Shown piece by piece: positions 24,871-30,102 of a DNA stretch of 30,102 bases. The stretch lies in assembly GCA_900770865.1 (NCBI GenBank), contig CAAGLU010000176.1, positions 1-30,102 on the forward strand, in the 5' to 3' direction. The notes under the pieces were generated by a model, which ran no database searches, was not told where the DNA came from, and worked only from the letters and a program-made list of their open reading frames with translations. Positions within the stretch are counted from its first letter, which is position 1. Each line of letters starts with the position of its first letter. A program made the position numbers and the translations under genes. Source of the DNA: an uncultured Atopobiaceae bacterium (GTDB taxonomy: Bacteria > Actinomycetota > Coriobacteriia > Coriobacteriales > Atopobiaceae).

Positions 24871-25014
24871 ATGGCTGACGAGAAGAAGACCTACACCTTC
24901 CGCTGCACTGTCTGCGGCTACGAGGTCACCGTTGACACCCCCGAGCTCCCCGAGGACTACGTCTGCCCCGTGTGCGGCGTTGGCCCCGACATGTTCGAGC
25001 TCGTCGAGGAGTAG
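24871..25014 (+). CDS. Short rubredoxin-like protein
   Basis: This 47-residue iron protein has the four cysteine ligands C12, C15, C32 and C35 (CTVCGY and CPVCGVGPDMF). The spacing between the two knuckles is 16 residues, shorter than in classical rubredoxins and closer to rubrerythrin-type rubredoxin domains. Its sequence closely resembles the rubredoxin domain of the fusion protein just upstream, so the two probably arose by duplication. Start ATG 24871 follows AGAGGAA; an in-frame ATG at 24826 would add 15 unlike residues. It likely carries electrons in the oxygen-defence chain. Confidence 0.9.
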   Translation: MADEKKTYTFRCTVCGYEVTVDTPELPEDYVCPVCGVGPDMFELVEE

Positions 25015-25050
25015 CGCTGGCTCTCTAAGACGTTGATCTTGCGCTGATGG

Positions 25051-25092
25051 GGGACGGGCTGGCGCCGCATGAGCGGTCTGGCCCGTCCCTTT
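25051..25092 (+). terminator. Terminator after the rubredoxin gene
   Basis: A perfect 9-bp outer stem (25051-25059 with 25081-25089) encloses 21 bases that hold a further 4-bp stem (CCGC 25065-25068 with GCGG 25073-25076). Only three T residues follow, so termination may be partial. Confidence 0.6.
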
Positions 25093-25160
25093 GCGTGCGA
25101 AGAGGTTGCAAGGGCGGCGTTTGCCGCTGTCGCCGTGGTGCCACGGGTGAGGAGACGCGC

Positions 25161-25982
25161 ATGTACAGGCTGGTTGCAAGTGATATGGACGAAACCTTTC
25201 TCGCGCACGACCACAGCATCCCCCAGGCAAACATCGAAGCCATGCGGCGCATGCGCGAGCTGGGCGTGCTCTTTGTGCCGGCGTCTGGGAGGTCGTACGC
25301 GTCGGTGGTCGAGAGCCTCTCGTCCGTGCCGTCAGACCTTCTCGACGGCACCTATGTGATCTCGTACAACGGCGGAACCATCAACCGCATGGGTGACCTG
25401 TGTCCCCTCGAGAGCCACTCGCTCCCCTTCGAAACGGTTCGTGGCCTCTTTGTGCGGGGCAGGGCCTTTGGAGTGGGCGTTCACATCTACCAGTGCGACG
25501 GCGCTGTGTGGGCGGCCAACCTGCCCGAGGACGACAAGCGCTACCTTGACGGCCACATGGCCTACCAGGAGTTCGACGGGGCTTCCATCGACTTCTTGCG
25601 TGACGTCCCCCTGGCAAAGATTCTCTTTGTGAAGCACGACCTCGCTTTCCTCCATCAGATGGCCGAGAAGATCGGCGCGGTTCCGGGGACCTCATTTACG
25701 TTCTCGTCGGGCCGCTACCTCGAGTACCTCCCCGAGGGCGTGGACAAGGGCCACGGACTGCGCGCCTTGGCACGCATCCTTGGGGTGGACGTGGCTGAGA
25801 CCATCGCGGTGGGTGATTCCCTCAACGACCTGCCCATGATTGAGACTGCTGGCCTTGGCGTTGCCGTCTCGAACGCCACCGACGGCATCGACGGACTGGC
25901 AGACTACTCCGCACGTTCCAGCTGCGATGACGGCATCCTTGCAGAAGTGGTCGAGAAGTTCATAGAGCCGCAGGCGTGTTAG
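25161..25982 (+). CDS. Cof-type HAD-superfamily phosphatase
   Basis: This 273-residue hydrolase belongs to the Cof/HAD-IIB group, which dephosphorylates sugar phosphates, flavin or PLP-type metabolites. Motif I is SDMDETF with nucleophile D8 and acid/base D10; the usual glycine after the second aspartate is E11. Motif II (VPASGRS) and motif IV (VGDSLNDLPMIETAGLGVAV) are intact, and the cap domain lies between. GAGGAG precedes ATG 25161, and a longer in-frame start at 25047 runs through the preceding terminator and is rejected. The substrate is not evident. Confidence 0.92.
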   Translation: MYRLVASDMDETFLAHDHSIPQANIEAMRRMRELGVLFVPASGRSYASVVESLSSVPSDLLDGTYVISYNGGTINRMGDLCPLESHSLPFETVRGLFVRGRAFGVGVHIYQCDGAVWAANLPEDDKRYLDGHMAYQEFDGASIDFLRDVPLAKILFVKHDLAFLHQMAEKIGAVPGTSFTFSSGRYLEYLPEGVDKGHGLRALARILGVDVAETIAVGDSLNDLPMIETAGLGVAVSNATDGIDGLADYSARSSCDDGILAEVVEKFIEPQAC

Positions 25983-26092
25983 CCCTGCGCTACAATGACG
26001 TGGCCGTGGCGGCTTGGGGCTGGCGTTGCGGCTGTGCGACCGGTGGGGCGCGTGACTAGGCGACGCCCCGCGAGGCTAGGAGGCCCTGGTAC

Positions 26093-26821
26093 ATGAAGCG
26101 CGCACGGCAGACGTCGGAGTCAATCGAGCTGGCGGCAATTCTCGCATTCTCGGGCGGACTCATGGATGCGTACTCGTACCTCGCGCGCGGGAAGGTCTTT
26201 GCCAACGCGCAGACCGGTAACATCCTGCTCTTTGGCGTGAACCTTGCCGACGGCGACGTAGACCGGGCGCTTCACTACGCCGTGCCTGTGATTGCGTTCG
26301 CAGTGGGTATTGCCCTTGCGCACTCCATCAAGATCTTCTCGAAGGAGCGTCGCCTGCACTGGCGTCAGACGGCGCTCCTCGTCGAGGCGGCCCTTCTTCT
26401 TGTGGTGGCGTTCATCCCCGACGACCTCAACCTCATTGCCAACAGCCTCACGTCTCTGGGCTGCGGAATCCAGGTCCAGGCGTTCAGGAAGCTCCACGGC
26501 AATGGCTTTGCCACCACCATGTGCATTGGCAATCTGCGCAGCGGCACCCAGAAGCTCGTTGACTACGTGCACGAGAAGGACCGCGCGTACCTCGAAGGAT
26601 GCCTACTCTACTACGGAGTGATTATCTGCTTTGCCATTGGGGCCATTGCGGGCAGCCGCGTCATTGGGGCGCTGGGCCTGAAGGCAATTCTCGTGAGCCC
26701 CGTGCTGCTCCTGGTTGCGTTTGTCGTGATGTTTCAGGATCGCGAGAAGCGCGCCCGTGAGCGCGCTGCGGCCGCCGCGGCGGCCGGGACTGCGACAATG
26801 CGCCCTCCGGCGTCAAAATGA
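26093..26821 (+). CDS. DUF1275 (YoaK-family) membrane protein
   Basis: This 242-residue protein has about six hydrophobic helices and the family hallmarks GGLMDAYSYLARGKVFANAQTGN and FATTMCIGNLRSG. The molecular function of DUF1275/YoaK is not known. The C-terminal tail is charged, with an alanine run encoded by an 18-base perfect palindrome (26767-26784). TAGGAGG precedes ATG 26093. A TACAAT at 25991-25996 might be a -10 box for it, without a clear -35 box. It stands alone, upstream of the ssrA region. Confidence 0.87.
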   Translation: MKRARQTSESIELAAILAFSGGLMDAYSYLARGKVFANAQTGNILLFGVNLADGDVDRALHYAVPVIAFAVGIALAHSIKIFSKERRLHWRQTALLVEAALLLVVAFIPDDLNLIANSLTSLGCGIQVQAFRKLHGNGFATTMCIGNLRSGTQKLVDYVHEKDRAYLEGCLLYYGVIICFAIGAIAGSRVIGALGLKAILVSPVLLLVAFVVMFQDREKRARERAAAAAAAGTATMRPPASK

Positions 26822-26929
26822 CACCCGAGCGATGGTTTCCGAAGCAATTGTGTATGAAACGCGCTTCTCGGCGTCCGTTTTTCTCCGCAAGGGCTTTTTC
26901 CGACAAGCACGGTGGAGAATAACTCCTCT

Positions 26930-26958
26930 TTGGGTAGACTGTGCGATGCGGCTATGAG
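26930..26958 (+). promoter_or_regulatory. Possible ssrA promoter
   Basis: TTGGGT (26930-26935), 17 bases and TATGAG (26953-26958) form a plausible promoter about 45-50 bases before the mature tmRNA 5' end. The -10 box lies in a small hairpin, GCGGCT/AGCCGC (26948-26962). The rest of the 187-base gap before ssrA shows no gene. Confidence 0.35.
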
Positions 26959-27008
26959 CCGCTGTTCTTTGATAACGCGTATGGTGGCAGCGTCCCCATT
27001 CCATCTCT

Positions 27009-27380
27009 GGGGGTGACTGGTTTCGACAGGGTGCATCTGAGATGGGCAGCAGGCCGTGGTCTCCTCGCCACGTAAAACAGGGGAACCGTCAAATTGAATT
27101 GACGACAACTCTTCTTACGAGCCTCAGCTGGCTCTCGCTGCTTAGTCTTAACTAACCAGCGCGTCAAACCGGGGGTCTCTCCCGCTCCCGGGGCGGCGTC
27201 ATTCTAGGGAGACGCTCGCGCGGATGTAGTCGGTATGCCGCGCGCTAAGAATAAACCGGCTGGGAGGCCAAGCGCGGGCTACCGGGTGCGCGGCCTCCAA
27301 GACTCAACCGGCAGCTGAGCCTGGAGACACCTGTCAGGGACGTGCTTTGGACCGGAGTTCGATTCTCCGCACCTCCACCA
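27009..27380 (+). ncRNA. ssrA: Transfer-messenger RNA (tmRNA)
   Basis: This 372-base RNA rescues stalled ribosomes and adds a degradation tag. The 5' end GGGGGTGACTGGTTTCGACAG and the 3' end with TTCGATTCTCCGCACCTCCACCA mark the tRNA-like domain; the acceptor arms (27009-27015 with 27370-27376) form seven pairs including one G-T, and CCA is encoded. The tag frame runs from 27101 to the TAG at 27143-27145 and reads DDNSSYEPQLALAA, ending in the protease-recognised LALAA. The resume codon appears to be GAC (first or second copy) rather than the usual alanine codon. Pseudoknot-rich sequence follows the tag. SmpB is encoded 3 kb upstream. Confidence 0.96.
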
Positions 27381-27390
27381 AAAGCGTAGG

Positions 27391-27423
27391 CGTCGAACCC
27401 TGTAATGGGGTTCGGCGCTTTTT
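27391..27423 (+). terminator. ssrA terminator
   Basis: A 10-bp stem with one G-T pair (27391-27400 with 27408-27417) and a 7-base loop is followed by C and five T residues. Flanking AAAAGCG (27380-27386) could add pairs with CGCTTTT. It starts ten bases after the tmRNA 3' end. Confidence 0.88.
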
Positions 27424-27424
27424 G

Positions 27425-27430
27425 TATAGT
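27425..27430 (+). promoter_or_regulatory. Possible -10 box of the patatin gene
   Basis: TATAGT directly follows the ssrA terminator T tract and lies 53 bases before the patatin start. No good -35 box is seen, so this is a weak call. Confidence 0.3.
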
Positions 27431-27483
27431 TGGGTGGTCGCGCACGGTGCGGCAACGTGACGGTTCGTATTCGGAGGCGGTCT

Positions 27484-28377
27484 ATGGGCAGCAGCGACAA
27501 GCCCGCCCTCGTCCTTGAGGGCGGCGGTTACAGGGGCATCTTCACGGCCGGCGTTCTCGACGTCCTTCTCGAGAACGGCATTTACACCAGCTCCTTCAAG
27601 AGCGTGTGGGGCGTCTCGGCGGGTGCGCTCAACGCGGTGAGCTACCGTTCGCGCCAGATTGGTCGCACCATGCGCATCATGCTGACCTTCCGCGACGACC
27701 CGCGCATGATGTCGCTCCTCTCGCTGGTGCGCACGGGCAACCTCGCCGGGACCGACTTCATGTACGACGAGGTCCAGAACCACATTGACCCCTGCGACCT
27801 GGATGTCTTTGACAAGGACCTCACGCCCATGTACTTTGTGGCGTCCGACGTTCTCTTTGGCGCGCCGGCCTATCTGCATGTGGAGGGCGAGAAGCTCGAT
27901 GCGACCAAGGCCCGTGCGTCTGCGTCGTTGCCGGGCGTCTCGACGATGGTAGAGATAGACGGTCACCGCTACCTCGACGGCGGCACTACGGACTCAATCC
28001 CCTTTGCCGTTGCCATGGGGCTCGACGGCGCGCCTGAGGTTCCTGGAGCAGAGCCCGCCGACCGTGCGCTGGTGGTGCTCACGCAGGACCGCACCTACAT
28101 CAAGGATGGAGCCACCGAGCGCGCCATCCTGAGGACCCACCGCTACGACGCCTACCCCTACTACGAGCAGGCCCTTGCCACACGCGCAGATCGCTACAAC
28201 GCGCAGCGAGAAGAACTTGCCGGCCTAGAGGCCGAGGGGCGCGCGCTGGTGCTGAGGCCGCCCGAGCCGGTGAAGATTCGCACCTCCGAGCACAATGGCG
28301 AGCCGCTCCTGCGCCTCTATCTGCAGGGCCGCCAGGAGGCAATGAGCCATCTCAACGAGATCCGTGCGTTTCTGTAG
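27484..28377 (+). CDS. Patatin-like phospholipase
   Basis: This 297-residue enzyme is a patatin-family lipid acyl hydrolase of the bacterial YjjU/RssA-like type. The oxyanion loop is GGGYRG (13-18), the nucleophile is S45 in GVSAG, and the dyad aspartate is D165 in YLDGG, so the catalytic set is complete. No signal peptide is visible, which suggests a cytoplasmic or inner-membrane-associated enzyme. ATG 27484 follows GGAGGCGG; an in-frame ATG at 27430 adds an arginine-rich stretch overlapping the promoter area. The downstream toxin-antitoxin promoter overlaps its 3' end. Confidence 0.92.
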   Translation: MGSSDKPALVLEGGGYRGIFTAGVLDVLLENGIYTSSFKSVWGVSAGALNAVSYRSRQIGRTMRIMLTFRDDPRMMSLLSLVRTGNLAGTDFMYDEVQNHIDPCDLDVFDKDLTPMYFVASDVLFGAPAYLHVEGEKLDATKARASASLPGVSTMVEIDGHRYLDGGTTDSIPFAVAMGLDGAPEVPGAEPADRALVVLTQDRTYIKDGATERAILRTHRYDAYPYYEQALATRADRYNAQREELAGLEAEGRALVLRPPEPVKIRTSEHNGEPLLRLYLQGRQEAMSHLNEIRAFL

Positions 28378-28394
28378 GGGCGTTCTTTCTGCGC

Positions 28395-28421
28395 TATTAT
28401 TGAATTCAATGATGTCATTGA
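28395..28421 (+). promoter_or_regulatory. Operator and -10 box of the AbrB/RelE-type module
   Basis: Two overlapping perfect palindromes lie before the antitoxin start: ATTGAATTCAAT (28399-28410) and TCAATGA-TG-TCATTGA (28406-28421). TATTAT (28395-28400) is a probable -10 box touching the first palindrome. Binding of the antitoxin here would repress the operon. Confidence 0.65.
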
Positions 28422-28433
28422 TAGGAGGTTGCA

Positions 28434-28715
28434 ATGGCCTTGACCATGACTACTAAGCTCACCAAAGGTGGCCAGACAACCATTCCGAAAGAGATTCGCA
28501 CCGCCTTGGGCATTGGCGATGAGGCGCGTGTGTGGTGGCGGCTCGATGGTGATCACGCAACTCTCTCGTCTGAACCGCCCCTGCCGAATACGGTTTCTTC
28601 TCACGAGGAGTTTTGGGATGGGATTGAGCTTGCCATGTCTGATGTGGCGAGCGGGAGGACGCGCGACGCTCGTGAACTGTCTCGAGAGCTAAGAGAACGA
28701 CATGGACTCAAATAA
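28434..28715 (+). CDS. Antitoxin with AbrB/SpoVT-type DNA-binding domain
   Basis: This 93-residue protein starts with a swapped-hairpin AbrB domain (TTKLTKGGQTTIPKEIRTALGIG, residues about 6-45) as in MazE, PrlF and VapB antitoxins. The C-terminal half is charged and helical (DVASGRTRDARELSRELRERHG) and probably wraps the toxin. AGGAGG precedes ATG 28434. Its last 14 bases overlap the toxin gene. AT-rich palindromes upstream suit autorepression. Confidence 0.88.
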   Translation: MALTMTTKLTKGGQTTIPKEIRTALGIGDEARVWWRLDGDHATLSSEPPLPNTVSSHEEFWDGIELAMSDVASGRTRDARELSRELRERHGLK

Positions 28716-29019
28716 CTATAGAGTGGAGGTTACAGACGCCTTTGCCGATGATATTGAGGAGGCAGTGGCCTACTGCGAGACACAGTCAGGCAAACAGAGC
28801 GCCGCTCGTTTTCTCCAGAGATACGATTCTTTTCTAGAGCTTGTGTCCATGCTGCCTGGGCATGGCTCCCTCATCGGCGACTCGGGCCTGCGATGGCGTC
28901 AGCTGGGGGTGTTTATCGCCGTGTACCAGGTCGACGAAGCTGGCAGCGTGGTGACCCTTCTTCGCCTCTACCACCTCTCAACAAACTGGCGTTATCACAT
29001 TCTGGGCAGTTCGGAGTAA
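28702..29019 (+). CDS. Toxin of the RelE/ParE superfamily
   Basis: This 105-residue protein has the RelE/ParE layout: two N-terminal helices (FADDIEEAVAYCETQSGKQSAARFLQRY, within residues 14-42), then beta strands with GLRWRQLGVFIAVYQVDEAGSVVTLLRLYHLSTNW. The terminal RLYHLSTNW resembles the RVxHxxR/D end seen in ParE-type proteins. Whether it cleaves mRNA or poisons gyrase cannot be told. It overlaps the antitoxin gene by 14 bases, and the two form a type II toxin-antitoxin module. Confidence 0.85.
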   Translation: MDSNNYRVEVTDAFADDIEEAVAYCETQSGKQSAARFLQRYDSFLELVSMLPGHGSLIGDSGLRWRQLGVFIAVYQVDEAGSVVTLLRLYHLSTNWRYHILGSSE

Positions 29020-29114
29020 TGTGAACGCGCTGCTGCACCGCGCGTGAGGCAGGGTCCTTTCGCTTGTCAAAATTGTGTGGAAAAAAAGCTCACAAAACAG
29101 GGCGTCTGCGGCTG

Positions 29115-29219
29115 TATACTTTTAAGGCTTTTCCACCCAGAGCCCCGTAACCTCTGTTTCGAAAAAGCACGGCGGCCTGTCCAGAGGCAGCCATTCAAGA
29201 TGTGTGTAGGAGGAGTCAA
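29115..29219 (+). promoter_or_regulatory. rplM promoter and leader
   Basis: TATACT (29115-29120) is a strong -10 box; an A/T-rich stretch upstream (29078-29098) may act as UP element, but the -35 box is poor. The leader of roughly 90 bases has CTCTG (29152-29156) able to pair with CAGAG upstream (29138-29142) or with CAGAG downstream (29182-29186), so two exclusive hairpins are possible. The region before the promoter (29020-29114) holds a small hairpin (29025-29045) and no gene. Confidence 0.6.
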
Positions 29220-29660
<441 letters not shown>

Positions 29661-29663
29661 CCG

Positions 29664-30059
<396 letters not shown>

Positions 30060-30102
30060 GCTTTCTCTTCGCTTTGCCCCTTATCGGGATCCGCACTTGC
30101 TG

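Noticed and set aside
27245..27500. Short minus-strand frames over ssrA
   Set aside because: They lie antisense to the tmRNA and its terminator, a frequent source of false hypothetical proteins.

Overview
The window is a high-GC bacterial chromosome segment. The gene set, the long BTAD-type regulator, the split transketolase, the clostridial-style rubredoxin proteins and the strong preference for TAG stop codons suggest an anaerobic actinobacterium of the Coriobacteriia type (Olsenella/Atopobium/Collinsella-like). The placement is inference from gene content; no 16S sequence is present.

Layout. Bases 1-148 hold the 3' end of a 5S rRNA gene and its terminator. A 1000-residue SARP/BTAD-type regulator follows (377-3379), then secA, prfB and a YitT-family membrane protein (3539-8324). 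A DeoR-family repressor on the minus strand (8349-9164) faces away from a sugar operon across a 413-base AT-rich control region. The operon encodes a three-part ascorbate-type PTS (IIA, IIB, IIC), an unrecognised two-helix membrane protein, a KdsD-like SIS isomerase, a DapA/NanA-family lyase and a KDPG-aldolase-family enzyme (9578-14892). A second group (15148-17658) encodes a TalC-type transaldolase and a two-piece transketolase. Together these look like a route for an unidentified acidic sugar into pyruvate and the pentose phosphate pathway. No dehydratase or dehydrogenase is present, so the substrate may already be a 3-deoxy-2-keto acid.

From 17748 there is a phd-doc toxin-antitoxin pair (minus strand), then ftsEX (FtsE with a long N-terminal extension), rnr, a TPR-like gene, smpB, a flavin reductase-rubredoxin fusion, a small rubredoxin, a Cof-type HAD phosphatase and a DUF1275 membrane protein. 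The tmRNA gene ssrA (27009-27380) comes next, so RNase R, SmpB and tmRNA, partners in trans-translation, all lie within 7 kb. A patatin-like lipase, an AbrB/RelE-ParE-type toxin-antitoxin pair and the rplM-rpsI ribosomal protein operon close the window.

Most notable points: release factor 2 carries S-P-T in place of the canonical S-P-F stop-codon-reading tripeptide, in a region where 18 of 31 genes end in TAG; the PTS operon has no recognised substrate; a terminator-like hairpin sits directly against the rnr ribosome-binding site; and the rplM leader can form two mutually exclusive hairpins.
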